From contig NZ_VLPL01000001.1 of NCBI RefSeq assembly GCF_007558725.1, forward strand, positions 63,984 through 127,983: DNA of 64,000 nt, in the 5' to 3' direction. A program made the translations under genes and the position numbers. How positions within the stretch are numbered: the stretch's first letter is position 1; every line of letters begins with the position of its first letter. This stretch comes from Fluviicola chungangensis (GTDB lineage Bacteria; Bacteroidota; Bacteroidia; Flavobacteriales_D; Crocinitomicaceae). This document shows positions 1 through 8,136 of the stretch, one piece after another. A model generated the notes under the pieces. The model was not told where the DNA came from and did not search any database. It saw only the letters and a list, made by a program, of their open reading frames with translations.

Positions 1-132
1 TTTTGAATCGTTCCAGGGATAAGCTTTATTTACGCCTCCGCAGTTTGTAAAGAATCCGTTAAGGAATGGAAGGTCTTGACCGAATTCAAAAAAAGATATT
101 ATTTTAGCCCTTCAAACTACAAATTGATTACT

Positions 133-522
133 ATGAAAGTAAAAGTCGATCAACCGTATACACTGGCTGAGCTAAAGCCGAAACTGGAAGCTGCATTTCC
201 GGAATACACGGTGAAATTCAGAGGTCCGAAAGTCTTGATTATCGGGGAAGGTAAAATTGCCGGTGCTCAGATATTCGGTGAAAAAAAAGGATTCGTTCGT
301 CTGAATGAGACATTTCCTACTATGGGGGGGCAAATGCTTTTTGCTTTATCGATTCTTCTTTTGGGAGTTTTGATCCCGTTTATCGTGTTTTTAACGGCTT
401 TCAAGCCTAAACAGGTGAAATTGCGCGATAACGTTGCAGATTTCTTGCGTAAAGAATACAGTTCAGCAATCGTCCAGTCTAAAAAGGCAGAAGCAGCTGA
501 TTTATTGGATGCAACAGTTTAA
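133..522 (+). CDS. Small membrane protein of unknown function
   Basis: I do not recognise a family. The frame is open from a TTG at 76, but the ATG at 133 (protein MKVKVDQPY..., 129 residues) is the more natural start. The N-terminal two thirds is a soluble alpha/beta-looking segment. About residues 66-90 form one long hydrophobic stretch, probably one membrane helix or a tight hairpin, followed by a basic, Lys-rich tail that should face the cytoplasm. There is no signal peptide. A hairpin terminator follows immediately at 543-577, so it is the last gene of its transcript. Real gene: likely; function: unknown. Confidence 0.6.
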   Translation: MKVKVDQPYTLAELKPKLEAAFPEYTVKFRGPKVLIIGEGKIAGAQIFGEKKGFVRLNETFPTMGGQMLFALSILLLGVLIPFIVFLTAFKPKQVKLRDNVADFLRKEYSSAIVQSKKAEAADLLDATV

Positions 523-542
523 ATAGCTTAAGGAATAAGTTG

Positions 543-577
543 AAAAAGGAATTTGCTGCGGTGGATTCCTTTTTTTG
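543..577. terminator. Bidirectional intrinsic terminator
   Basis: A perfect 10-bp stem (AAAAAGGAAT at 543-552 pairing with ATTCCTTTTT at 565-574) is followed by more T. It lies between the converging ends of the small membrane protein gene and the radical SAM gene, so it probably serves both. Confidence 0.7.
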
Positions 578-585
578 TTTTCGGC

Positions 586-1650
586 CTAAAACAATTTCAT
601 TTGTCCGCTGGTGTCGGGTATGGAGAATAAGTCGGTCCGCAGGCGTGGGAATGGAGTAGCAGGAAGGAACTTCTTTCGGGCTAATTGCACCTGTCGCTGG
701 ATATTCAATGCATACACACCTTCTCCTTTCATCCGTGTTCCGAAACGGCTGTCGCTGAGTTTTCCTCCGTGCATGTCGCGCAGCTGGTTCAATACTTTTT
801 CTGCACGATCGGGATAGTTTTTCGTTACCCAATCGGTAAAAATTTCCCCATTCGGACCATTGAGCCGAACGATCTGGTGATACATGCTCAAGGCTCCGCG
901 TTTTCCAACGGCTTCTGCGATTGCAAATATTTCATCGTCGTTCAGGGCGGGAATAATGGGAGCCATCAGGACATTGACCGGAATTCCGTGCTGGGAAAGC
1001 AGTTCGATTGCAGCTAATTTCTTGAGACTGGAAGCTGTACGAGGTTCCAGTTTCCGACGCAGTTCCTCTTTTAAGCTGGTTAAACTGATGTTTACGGCAA
1101 CCAGGTTTAATTTGGCCAATTCTTCGAGGATATCGAGGTCCCTGGTGATTAGGGTGTTTTTGGTGATAATCCCAACCGGATGGCGGTATTTCAGCATGAT
1201 TTCGAGCAATTTTCGCGTGATCCCGTATTCGCGTTCACAGGGCTGGTAACAATCCGTATTTCCGGAAATAGAAATGCTTTGCACTTTCCAGGACTTTTTG
1301 TTCAGGGTTTCTTCCAGCAGTTCCGGTGCGTTTTTCTTGACAAGGATGACCCGTTCGAAATCCGTTCCTGCGCTGTAACCCCAATATTCATGCGTGGGAC
1401 GGGCATAACAATATGTGCATCCGTGCTCGCATCCCTGGTAGGGGTTGAGCGAATAGTACATGCCGACATCCGGACTGGACAACTTATTGACAATGGTTTT
1501 CGGGTGAACGTCGATGAATTTGGTCTTCAGTTCGGGTTCTTCCGACGGATCGATGTCGTCAAAATCTTCTCCTTTTTCTTGTGAGAAGAAGCGATTATGC
1601 GGATTGATCTGGGCACCGCGGCCGTTTTTATAGAGAAATTGATCTGACAT
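586..1650 (-). CDS. PA0069-family radical SAM protein
   Basis: A 354-residue radical SAM enzyme. The [4Fe-4S]-binding motif is CEHGCTYC (Cys74, Cys78, Cys81), which is the CxxxCxxC signature, preceded by SLNPYQG and followed by YARPTHEYWG, both typical of the PA0069/SplB-like family. The basic segment KLEPRTAS near residue 200 and the later region also fit this family. Members cleave SAM to a 5'-deoxyadenosyl radical; the substrate of this branch is not established. It is monocistronic: a TAnnTTTG promoter sits 23 bases upstream and a terminator follows the stop. Length is normal for the family. Family assignment is confident, the reaction is not known. Confidence 0.9.
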   Translation of the reverse strand: MSDQFLYKNGRGAQINPHNRFFSQEKGEDFDDIDPSEEPELKTKFIDVHPKTIVNKLSSPDVGMYYSLNPYQGCEHGCTYCYARPTHEYWGYSAGTDFERVILVKKNAPELLEETLNKKSWKVQSISISGNTDCYQPCEREYGITRKLLEIMLKYRHPVGIITKNTLITRDLDILEELAKLNLVAVNISLTSLKEELRRKLEPRTASSLKKLAAIELLSQHGIPVNVLMAPIIPALNDDEIFAIAEAVGKRGALSMYHQIVRLNGPNGEIFTDWVTKNYPDRAEKVLNQLRDMHGGKLSDSRFGTRMKGEGVYALNIQRQVQLARKKFLPATPFPRLRTDLFSIPDTSGQMKLF

Positions 1651-1672
1651 TGCTTACAGGATGAGGTAGAAG

Positions 1673-1703
1673 CAAAGATACTGATTATTATTTAACTACA
1701 AAA
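1673..1703 (-). promoter_or_regulatory. Bacteroidota-type promoter of the radical SAM gene
   Basis: Read on the minus strand, TATCTTTG (1673-1680) matches the Bacteroidota -7 consensus TAnnTTTG exactly, and a TTTG-type -33 element lies about 19 bases upstream (around 1699-1703). The start codon is at 1650. Confidence 0.65.
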
Positions 1704-1817
1704 AGATTAATTATTAATCATTTTGGTATATGGTGAAAAATATGAAGCAATCGAGCCTTATCCGTTTCGGGAGACTGAATGAAATCGGTAATCCAAAAAA
1801 ACGTTTTCCGGGAATCT

Positions 1818-2186
1818 TTACTTCACCACACGAACGTAGTTTACCTTCCTTTTCTCCCCGTTGGAACTGCAAACGCTTCCTCCGCCAACATGACTTGTCC
1901 GGAGGATGAGTTCGACGGTAAAAACGCCTACGGTACGGAATTTAACTTTTGCAGATGGGGTACCGGGACTCGTTGGTGTTGCTCCCCAAATTGTCCAGAG
2001 AAATTCCCTGTTTTCACAAATATTCCCGATTACAGAGATTATTTTATATTCTTTCCCGGCTTTCAGTGTTACCTGTTTGGCATCGGTATCGAATCCTTCG
2101 AAATAAAAATCCACGTAAGCCGTTTGACCGACTTGTTTGTTCGTGTTTACTTCGTTATTCGGACGTTTTTTTTGATCGTTTGTCAT
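1818..2186 (-). CDS. Unknown protein, last gene of a four-gene operon
   Basis: A 122-residue protein that I cannot assign. It has no signal peptide. A polar, Asn/Lys-rich N-terminus is followed by beta-strand-rich sequence (YVDFYFEGF, VTLKAGKEYKI, KFRTVGVFTVELILRT) that resembles an immunoglobulin/PKD-like sandwich, with two cysteines that could pair. It is 20 bases downstream of the 244-residue gene and shares its strand, so it is almost certainly co-transcribed with 2207-2941, 2963-3289 and 3298-3804. The beta-sandwich reading is inference from strand patterning only. Confidence 0.6.
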   Translation of the reverse strand: MTNDQKKRPNNEVNTNKQVGQTAYVDFYFEGFDTDAKQVTLKAGKEYKIISVIGNICENREFLWTIWGATPTSPGTPSAKVKFRTVGVFTVELILRTSHVGGGSVCSSNGEKRKVNYVRVVK

Positions 2187-2206
2187 AGTGTTCCGGATGG
2201 ATGTTG

Positions 2207-2941
2207 TTATTCTTCGACAGTAGTATTGAAAACAAGTGTTGCGCTATCTGTCCATTCTTCGTAATGTGAAACGTTTCTGACACGCAATACTTTTCGTGTA
2301 TTCAGATCATTATTGACGAAGTAACCCACAGCTGTTTTTGCAAATGAGGGAGTATAGGACGTTTCGCATTTCCAGGAAAGGATGTATTCCTGGTTCGGAA
2401 GGTAATTCCCGATGGGCACAACGAGACCTCCTCCGGGAATTTCGTATGCTGTGGAAAGATCTATTTCCCTATTGTTTACCGCAAGGTGAATGAATTTCAC
2501 GAAAGCTCCTTCGTCAAAAGGGAACCATGCCAGGTATACTGAAAAATGAGGTTTAAGGCCCTTAAACGTAAGCGCTTCCGTCCAGGTACTTTCTGCTTGA
2601 TTTTCCGTTTCAAACGGTTCTGCCAGAGGCAACTTTAAGTTGCCGGTGTATTGCTGAAATGCTGAACAGCTTTCTGCATCAAAAAGATAGCGTGTATTTG
2701 AAAATACGAGGTAATTCTTCTCGTTGCCGCATTGCGATGAAACAACTACTTTTAATTTGATGTATTCACCGATATGCATCCAAAAGAACAATTCGTTTGC
2801 AGACGTTTTTGCGCATCGACTGATGTCGTATTCCTCATTGAGGTAACGAACCTTTCCCTGTTTGCGTTTTTCATCTATGGAAACTTCGAATGCAGATTGC
2901 GTACCTAAATGGTCGGTAATCACTGTGGAATATTTTTTCAT
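2207..2941 (-). CDS. Unknown 244-residue protein of the four-gene operon
   Basis: No family recognised. The protein begins MKKYSTVITDHLG, has no signal peptide or membrane segment, and appears almost entirely beta-structured. Its neighbour upstream (2963-3289) also begins MK-x-Y, and both have an alternating hydrophobic pattern, so the two may be distantly related domains. Gaps of 21 bases upstream and 20 bases downstream place it in the middle of the operon. Several Trp/Tyr-rich segments (ESTWTEALTF, SVYLAWFPF, ILSWKCETSY) suggest a ligand- or protein-binding surface, but this is speculation. Confidence 0.65.
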   Translation of the reverse strand: MKKYSTVITDHLGTQSAFEVSIDEKRKQGKVRYLNEEYDISRCAKTSANELFFWMHIGEYIKLKVVVSSQCGNEKNYLVFSNTRYLFDAESCSAFQQYTGNLKLPLAEPFETENQAESTWTEALTFKGLKPHFSVYLAWFPFDEGAFVKFIHLAVNNREIDLSTAYEIPGGGLVVPIGNYLPNQEYILSWKCETSYTPSFAKTAVGYFVNNDLNTRKVLRVRNVSHYEEWTDSATLVFNTTVEE

Positions 2942-2962
2942 GAGTATCGTTTGTTTGGATTA

Positions 2963-3289
2963 TTATACAGGCTGTTCAGTAACCCCTTTCAGGAAAATGG
3001 TCATTAAATAAGCATCATGCTGAATGTTCAGAATAGTTCCTTTCGGAAAGAATTGGTGATAAATGTGGTCGACAGAAGCGCTGATTCGCCGCATTTGACC
3101 AAAATCATCAAATTTCAATAAAATAAGCTCTTCTCTTCTGGGGCCGTCAACGGAGCTGTTGAATTGCATAACAACCGACCGGTCCATTGACTGGAATTTA
3201 AATTGAAAGTCAATAGCATATACGATTGAATCGCCGGCCAATCCTTTAAGGACCGTTTCGTTGTCTTTCTGAAGTTTGTAAGTTTTCAT
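2963..3289 (-). CDS. Unknown 108-residue protein of the four-gene operon
   Basis: A 108-residue, probably all-beta cytoplasmic protein with no recognised family. It lacks a signal sequence and Cys residues. It starts 8 bases after the stop of the secreted protein gene at 3298-3804 and ends 21 bases before the next gene. Tight spacing and shared strand are the main support for it being real. Its position between an exported protein and two apparently cytosolic beta proteins gives no clear role. Confidence 0.6.
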   Translation of the reverse strand: MKTYKLQKDNETVLKGLAGDSIVYAIDFQFKFQSMDRSVVMQFNSSVDGPRREELILLKFDDFGQMRRISASVDHIYHQFFPKGTILNIQHDAYLMTIFLKGVTEQPV

Positions 3290-3297
3290 GTTTATTT

Positions 3298-3804
3298 TCA
3301 GTTAGTTGTTGTGTTTTCAGATCTTTTGAATTCCAGGCGGTTAGTTCCTTTATTGAATAATTTCGGATGAATTTTCAGATACGCCTTAAATCCAACATAG
3401 CCGCCATTAGTCCTGTTTGTAACAATTTCCGGTCCGAAGGACAAGTCGACATTGAGCAGATCTAACCCGATATGAGGAAAAAATGATACGAAGGGATGAT
3501 TCAGTTCATTCTTTGAGCGAAAGCTTACTTCGAGTCCTGCTTTAGCGCATATAAGTGTGTACTGAACATTTGCAGATACTCCAAATGCCTGGAGTCCGGG
3601 CAGGTATTCGAAATAATAGTTATGCGCCGGTCTTGACCAACCCCAGTTATCTTTGAATTTTACAAAACTATAGCCTATTCCAAAGGAGAGTTTCTCCAGC
3701 GAACCGTAGCTTGCTTTTACAGAAGGTCCGTGAGCAATATCCTGGCTAAATGATCTCTGTGGCCACCAGGCCAGCAAAAAGAAAATGATTCCAACAGTTT
3801 TCAT
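3298..3804 (-). CDS. Exported outer-membrane-barrel-like protein, first gene of operon
   Basis: I place the start at the ATG at 3804, not the longer frame from 3858, because the protein then opens with a clear signal peptide (MKTVGIIFFLLAWWPQRSFSQ) and the TAnnTTTG promoter at 3856-3863 would otherwise lie at the start codon. The mature part (about 148 residues) has short amphipathic strands (YGSLEKLSFGIGYSF, VSANVQYTLICAKAGLEVSF, YVGFKAYLKI) like a small outer-membrane barrel. It heads a four-gene operon running down to 1818. No specific family is recognised. Confidence 0.65.
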   Translation of the reverse strand: MKTVGIIFFLLAWWPQRSFSQDIAHGPSVKASYGSLEKLSFGIGYSFVKFKDNWGWSRPAHNYYFEYLPGLQAFGVSANVQYTLICAKAGLEVSFRSKNELNHPFVSFFPHIGLDLLNVDLSFGPEIVTNRTNGGYVGFKAYLKIHPKLFNKGTNRLEFKRSENTTTN

Positions 3805-3855
3805 AGTTACCTGATTTGTTTGATAGTTTGCCGATCCCAAATGACAGGCTTGAAA

Positions 3856-3863
3856 CAAAAGTA
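3856..3863 (-). promoter_or_regulatory. -7 element for the four-gene operon
   Basis: TACTTTTG on the minus strand matches TAnnTTTG. It lies 52 bases upstream of the ATG at 3804. No convincing TTTG -33 box is visible. The remainder of the 356-base gap up to 4160 holds nothing I can support. Confidence 0.45.
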
Positions 3864-4160
3864 TGCAGCAGGAAAACAGGATAATAGGGGAGTTTCACCA
3901 TTCGTCGGGGGGATTTTTCCCGTATTCGAAAAAATGTTCTTAAAAAGAGGGGGTGTGTTTGACAAAAAGTGTATGTGACAGGATAGGGTACGAAACGGAT
4001 GTATTCTTATTTTCCACAGATGTAAACCCAATCTTGCCGAATATATATTACCCGGTTTTTTTTCATTTCCATATTCATTAATCCTGTATTTTTACCTGAG
4101 AAGGAGAAACAAATCCATCAAAGAACAGGGTAAATAATACAAATCATTAATCAGCAGCAT

Positions 4161-4568
4161 ATGAAAAAAGTGATCGCAGTTGCGATGATATTGGGAAGCA
4201 TTGGATACGCCAAAGCACAAACCATCGAGTCGGGAAGTCATAGCACAGTCGGGTACATCAAAAGCGACGGGACTATTGAGAACAGCAGTCATTCTACGGT
4301 GGGTTACATCAAAAGTGACGGCACAATAGAAGACAGAAGTCACAGTACAATCGGTTACATCAAAAGCAACGGCACGATCGAAAACAGAAGTCATTCTACT
4401 GTGGGATATGTAAAAAGTGACGGAACTGTGGAGAATAGCAGCCACTCGACGCTGGGTTATATCAAGGACAATGGAACGGTTGAAAATTCCAGTCACAGCA
4501 CATTGGGGTATGCCAGAGGGATTAAAAAAGAATGGGCAGCAGTGACTTATTTTTTCTTTAAGTTTTAA
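4161..4568 (+). CDS. Secreted protein of tandem 17-residue repeats (beta-flower-like)
   Basis: A 135-residue exported protein. A signal peptide (MKKVIAVAMILGSIGYAKAQ) is followed by five copies of a 17-residue repeat starting SHSTVGYIKSDGTIENS (residues 26-110) and a sixth truncated copy. Each unit has the form S-H-S-T-x-G-Y-I/V-K-x-x-G-T-I/V-E, which fits short strand-turn-strand blades. It resembles proteins annotated as 5-fold beta-flower in Bacteroidota; five full repeats agree with that, but the match is from memory. The function of this family is unknown. It is followed by a terminator at 4590-4622 and lies just outside the island boundary. Another beta-flower-type protein is encoded in the island at 17924-18289. 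Confidence 0.75.
   Translation: MKKVIAVAMILGSIGYAKAQTIESGSHSTVGYIKSDGTIENSSHSTVGYIKSDGTIEDRSHSTIGYIKSNGTIENRSHSTVGYVKSDGTVENSSHSTLGYIKDNGTVENSSHSTLGYARGIKKEWAAVTYFFFKF
4236..4490 (+). repeat. Five tandem 51-bp coding repeats
   Basis: Five head-to-tail 51-bp units encode the 17-residue repeats. The units have diverged mainly at synonymous positions (AGT CAT TCT / AGT CAC AGT / AGC CAC TCG), so the protein pattern is held while the DNA drifts. That argues for selection on the protein, not recent slippage. Confidence 0.85.
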
Positions 4569-4589
4569 TACTGCAGGGACCACACAGTT

Positions 4590-4622
4590 AAAAAGCCATT
4601 TCTTTACAGGGATGGCTTTTTC
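4590..4622. terminator. Intrinsic terminator after the repeat protein
   Basis: AAAAAGCCAT (from 4590) pairs with ATGGCTTTTT (4612-4621) across a 12-base loop, with further T after it. Confidence 0.7.
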
Positions 4623-4633
4623 TAATGCTGTTG

Positions 4634-4807
4634 TGGAGGAGGCGAAATTCGATAGCTATCGGAACAGTTCTCATGCTCACTACTCAAAAAGAAAAAGCTA
4701 CAACTCAGTGTGAGTGTGAGAGCGAGTATTGAGGGGCAAAAAGAAAAAGCATCCAACTACTGCTGAATGCTTTTTTTTTGTGGAGTCGGAGGTTCGTAAG
4801 TCGAACC
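4634..4807. repeat. Island repeat copy 0 with duplicated tmRNA 3' end (putative left att site)
   Basis: This non-coding stretch matches the sequence next to the tmRNA gene at 23.7-24.0 kb. A 25-base stretch at 4696-4720 is identical to 23882-23906, a 16-base stretch at 4737-4752 is identical to 23923-23938, and an 18-base stretch at 4775-4792 is identical to 23959-23976. The last one includes the terminal 12 bases of the tmRNA gene. Beyond 4792 the sequence departs from tmRNA and forms a small hairpin (GGTTCG/CGAACC, 4791-4807). This is the expected footprint of an element integrated at the tmRNA 3' end. It lies directly after the stop of the 266-residue gene. Confidence 0.75.
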
Positions 4808-4823
4808 GCGAAATGATTATTGA

Positions 4824-5624
4824 TTAATCCCCAAAAAGTTTTTTCCACCAATTTTGCTTAGTTTTTGGTAAAACATTTTGATTTGCAGATTTACTTTCAG
4901 TCTTCTCAATCAATTCAGTATTTAAAGTATCCTTAAAAAAGTAAAGCGTTGTTGAGAATTCCAATTTCGGTTTTGCTATGACCCCATTTTTTATTAGGTC
5001 ATTAAATTCTCTTTCGATCTTCTTGTTATCCTCGTATTCAGGGTATTTAGCTATTTGATTTTGAATGAAGTTTGTTAATCTCCATAGATCAAAACCATCG
5101 TGTCTTGGTTCTGGAAAAAATGCGAAATCGAAGTCTACAATTTCATCCTTGAAATGTGCAGCTAAACCGATACCATGGAAAGCATAAAAAGAAAGTCCTT
5201 CATCAGGTAATTTGCCAGTCTGTTCATATTTTCGACTATGCCAACCTTCAAGAATATTATTGACTTGATATTTGTTTTGAAAGATTTTGACGGCTTTGTC
5301 AGCCAATGATTGATAGTCCTTAATTATATCTAGAAAACTAATCCTATTCATTGAAAGAATTTTGGTTAATTTCTCAAACGCAGATTTGTCACAAAGTGAC
5401 TTGATTTCATTAATTGATTTCTCTTCATATTCCTTAGATACAAGACCTTTTTCAATTAACTCAATATCTTGAATTAAGCTTGTGATTTTTGACCAAGTTT
5501 CGTCAAGGTAAGAACCGAAAGCGTCCAAATCTGATTTCTTTCCTATTTTTAAAAGTCCATCAATGTCGCCACCGTATTTGTAATAAATTTCAAGTTTTCT
5601 TAGGTCAATTACTGGCTTCATCAA
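4824..5624 (-). CDS. DUF6896-like protein of unknown function
   Basis: A 266-residue soluble protein. The central segment (about residues 105-200) carries GWHSRKYEQTGKL, SFYAFHGIGLAAHF, IVDFDFAFFPEPRHDGFD and WRLTNF, which I recall as the signature of DUF6896 proteins; such proteins often occur near toxin/immunity genes in variable regions, but this link is recollection. A Lys-rich tail ends WWKKLFGD. It is flanked on both sides by copies of the island repeat, as if carried on its own cassette. The start could equally be the second Met (5621). A catalytic role is not evident. Confidence 0.65.
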   Translation of the reverse strand: MMKPVIDLRKLEIYYKYGGDIDGLLKIGKKSDLDAFGSYLDETWSKITSLIQDIELIEKGLVSKEYEEKSINEIKSLCDKSAFEKLTKILSMNRISFLDIIKDYQSLADKAVKIFQNKYQVNNILEGWHSRKYEQTGKLPDEGLSFYAFHGIGLAAHFKDEIVDFDFAFFPEPRHDGFDLWRLTNFIQNQIAKYPEYEDNKKIEREFNDLIKNGVIAKPKLEFSTTLYFFKDTLNTELIEKTESKSANQNVLPKTKQNWWKKLFGD

Positions 5625-5644
5625 ATTCGAATATGTTAACGTTT

Positions 5645-5911
5645 CAATACTACCAAAAAAAATTGAAAGAAAAGACTTCCGAAAGCAAAAGGGAATCGAA
5701 CCGCTATGGATTTCAGGAAACTGAATGAAATTGGTACTTGCAGAAGATTTGAGATAGCCACCCTCCTTAATCCTCCCTCAAGGGAGGAGACAGAATTTAA
5801 GCTTCGAACCGGGATCTCACACTCAGTTCTCACGCTCACACTGAAAAAGAAAAAGCTACAACTCAGTGTGAGTGTGGAGTGTGAGAGAAGAGGGACAAAA
5901 AGAAAAAAGCG
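5645..5911. repeat. Island repeat copy 1
   Basis: A non-coding module chain: an AATACTACCAAAAAAA start; a T-arm-like block (AAAGGGAATCGAACCGCT); a block around 5755-5790 that contains the palindrome CCTCCCTCAAGGGAGG; a second TTCGAACC block ending ATCTCACACTC; then AGCTACAACTCAGTGTGAG and GGGACAAAAAGAAAA. The same blocks in the same order occur at 9451-9782 and, without the first block, at 23709-23964. Open frames across it are by-products of the repeat and are not genes. Confidence 0.75.
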
Positions 5912-5953
5912 AACGAAAACGGAACCAATATGCTTTTGGGGATCCGAATTAAA

Positions 5954-7123
5954 TCAGAAACCTTGAAAGTCCGTTTTAGTCAGTATTGAGAAGGAACTTC
6001 CGCCTGCCATGATAAAACCGTTGTCAGCTGTTTTTATGAACGCCCGCACCGGTTGTTTATCAGTAACAGATCTGTTCCAGGTTTCTTCGCCTGTGAGCAA
6101 TATCCGGCGCATATATCCTTGTGAATCCACAAACATCAACTGTCCATCTGAAGTATTAAGAATACCTAGAGGTTCACTACCAAGGAACTCACCTGTTGTT
6201 GTGGTTAAAATATCCGTATTCTTACGCCATATTTCTATGCCATTAGCGTCATATAACCTTATGAATCCTGCTCTTTGAGGAAAAAAAGATAAACCACCTA
6301 CTGCAATGCTACCGTCAACCGTTTCTGTCACACAGTGAGCAATCGAGCCATAATAACTTGTGGTTTCTGTCAGAATTTGGGACCATAAAACTGTTCCTGC
6401 CGCATCGGTGCGCACCACATACGCATCAAACTGATTGCTGCTGGTTTTTCGTCGCCCGCAAAGCACAAAACCGTTGTCTGCCATTTTTGTAACATCTGTG
6501 ATGGTGAAATTTTCATAATTCTTGCGCCACAATTCATTTCCCGAAGCATCTGTCTTGATCAGGAAGCCTTCACTATTAGCCTGAATTCCGGCCAGAATTA
6601 ACCCCTGATCGGTAGCTTGCTTTACAGCAGTGAGCCTGTGGGAAGAACTATTTACATAACTCTTGCGCCACAATTCTGTACCGTCGGAATTTAATTTAAC
6701 AATCTCTGCCGGAAGCCATCCTGGATTTGTTACGGCAAGGTTGACCGAATTGTAGGTATTGGCCAAAATAAAACATCCATCAAAGGTTGACTCGAGCTCG
6801 GGCCCATACTCATTCGTTGGAATTTTTTTCACAAAGAGGATTTCACCTTTTGCATCTAGTTTCATTAAATAGTTTTCTAAAACTCCATCTTTATAAGTGT
6901 ACCCGGTACACAGATAGGTTCCAACAAGAGTTTGCCCCAGGGACCAGATTTCCATAGATGAATTGACCGAGAATTTACGCACGAAAGATGATACGTCTCC
7001 TCCCGATAGCAGTTCATTGTTGATCGTGCCGGGAGCGGTTTGGAACTGATCTGGGGACTGATCCTTCTTTTTACAACTGAGTGTAAATGTCACGGTAAGG
7101 ATAATGAGTATGGTTCTCATCAT
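5954..7123 (-). CDS. Surface lipoprotein with repeated beta-propeller-like blades
   Basis: A 389-residue lipoprotein: the N-terminal signal ends in the lipobox-like TLSC followed by KKKDQSPDQ, so it should be lipidated. The rest is built of about eight blades of roughly 45 residues with a recurring pattern like IVKLNSDGTELWRKSY, LIKTDASGNELWRKNY, VVRTDAAGTVLWSQIL, each preceded by a D-x-G-F-V/I-L-x-G strand. This is the pattern of Bacteroidota cell-surface delta-60/PQQ-like propellers. No catalytic site is visible and the role is unknown. It sits between two copies of the island repeat. The initiator may be the first or the second Met. Confidence 0.8.
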   Translation of the reverse strand: MMRTILIILTVTFTLSCKKKDQSPDQFQTAPGTINNELLSGGDVSSFVRKFSVNSSMEIWSLGQTLVGTYLCTGYTYKDGVLENYLMKLDAKGEILFVKKIPTNEYGPELESTFDGCFILANTYNSVNLAVTNPGWLPAEIVKLNSDGTELWRKSYVNSSSHRLTAVKQATDQGLILAGIQANSEGFLIKTDASGNELWRKNYENFTITDVTKMADNGFVLCGRRKTSSNQFDAYVVRTDAAGTVLWSQILTETTSYYGSIAHCVTETVDGSIAVGGLSFFPQRAGFIRLYDANGIEIWRKNTDILTTTTGEFLGSEPLGILNTSDGQLMFVDSQGYMRRILLTGEETWNRSVTDKQPVRAFIKTADNGFIMAGGSSFSILTKTDFQGF

Positions 7124-7295
7124 TTTAAGTTGTTGGTTTGCCCATAAAAGTAATGATTTCTTCCAAGCTCCTAAAACTGTGTCGTAGATTCAATATTTAA
7201 ACCTTACAATACTCCGGAAACGAGTATTCAGAGCAAACAAAAAATATCGATCCTTGTTGGGGTTTGGGTATTATTATCCTCTTCGGTCCTTCCCG

Positions 7296-7400
7296 AAGTA
7301 TCGTGACAGGTTCTCCTAAGGAGGAAGCTGGATTTCAGCTTCGAACCCGGATTTCTCCTCATTCTCGTTTTCGCTCTGAAAAAGAAAGAGCCAGAGAAGA
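7296..7400. repeat. Degenerate partial copy of the island repeat
   Basis: Within the 304-base gap between two genes, the sequence retains the GGAGG palindrome region, AGCTTCGAACCCGGAT, TCTC-rich spacer and a GAAAAAGAAAGAGC block in the order seen in the full copies, but with many substitutions. The rest of the gap shows nothing else. Confidence 0.5.
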
Positions 7401-7427
7401 ATGGAAATGGAATCAAAATCGTTAAAG

Positions 7428-8099
7428 CTATTTCATTGGTGGCTTTCCCATTTCTTCCAGTTTTTGATTTAAAGCGTCTCTTTTTACTTTCAAAATTTCT
7501 GGTTGGACGAAATAAAAATCAAACAAAGATTCTATAACATCCAAGAGCCATTCAGCTTCACCATATTCAACGTCAACGATCTCACCAGTCGATTTGCTTT
7601 TGTTTGGATGCGCTGCAAAATTCCCAATATTTCTTATTGCATCTATACTTTGTATTAGATGTGTTGGTAAATGACCGTTATTTATTACTTCTTGAATTTC
7701 ATTAGCCAAATCACCCTTTTTTACGTTTGCTTTTTCGCGTAGAATATTTTGTAAGCACCTTCTGCTTAAAGCTGCGCTTGCTTTAGGGCTAAATGTTAAT
7801 ATTAAGCAAGCCTCATTATAATCTTCAGCAAAAAGTTTGTCAACTACTGTGGGTACTGGTGGACGAGATGATGTTAGAGGATTGACGAAAATTTCTGAAT
7901 TTATTTCCTCCACATCATAAAAATTGCCATGTCGGTCTCTAGATCCTTCTTCTGCATTGATTAGTGTTATTATTAATTTTCGACAATTGGGGTTTGGACA
8001 GTTCATATGCGAGGATGCCCAATGACCTGTTAGATCATTTCCTAAATAAGTTCGACTAAAATTGGGATTGATTTCTACAATACAATGTGGGCATTTCAT
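7428..8099 (-). CDS. DUF4145 protein with N-terminal zinc-ribbon-like segment
   Basis: A 223-residue protein. Residues 1-45 contain CPHC and CPNPNC, a possible zinc ribbon. The rest is the DUF4145 fold: EACLILTFSPKASAALSRRCLQ, a linker, then IGNFAAHPN and a C-terminal amphipathic helix around EAEWLLDVIESLFDFYF. DUF4145 is found alone or fused to restriction-type and other defence-related enzymes; its biochemical role is unknown. It precedes, on the same strand, an 83-residue frame that runs into a repeat fragment. Assignment to DUF4145 is firm, function is not. Confidence 0.85.
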   Translation of the reverse strand: MKCPHCIVEINPNFSRTYLGNDLTGHWASSHMNCPNPNCRKLIITLINAEEGSRDRHGNFYDVEEINSEIFVNPLTSSRPPVPTVVDKLFAEDYNEACLILTFSPKASAALSRRCLQNILREKANVKKGDLANEIQEVINNGHLPTHLIQSIDAIRNIGNFAAHPNKSKSTGEIVDVEYGEAEWLLDVIESLFDFYFVQPEILKVKRDALNQKLEEMGKPPMK

Positions 8100-8136
8100 A
8101 GTTTAAAACTAAATATTAATCAATTGATAATAAATA

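Noticed and set aside
3807-4031. 74-residue minus-strand frame upstream of the four-gene operon
   Set aside because: It overlaps the -7 element and the region has random-looking composition.
4236-4490. Tandem repeat resembling a short CRISPR-like array
   Set aside because: Units are contiguous 51-bp coding repeats in one reading frame with no spacers, and no cas gene is present in the window.
4092-4583. 163-residue minus-strand frame opposite the 17-residue-repeat protein
   Set aside because: It is the complement of the repeat gene and carries no signal or motif; the plus frame has a clear signal peptide.
5636-5966. Small open frames inside island repeat copy 1 on both strands
   Set aside because: The same amino-acid strings recur in copy 2 only because the DNA repeats; they cross palindromes and T-arm-like blocks and have no start context.
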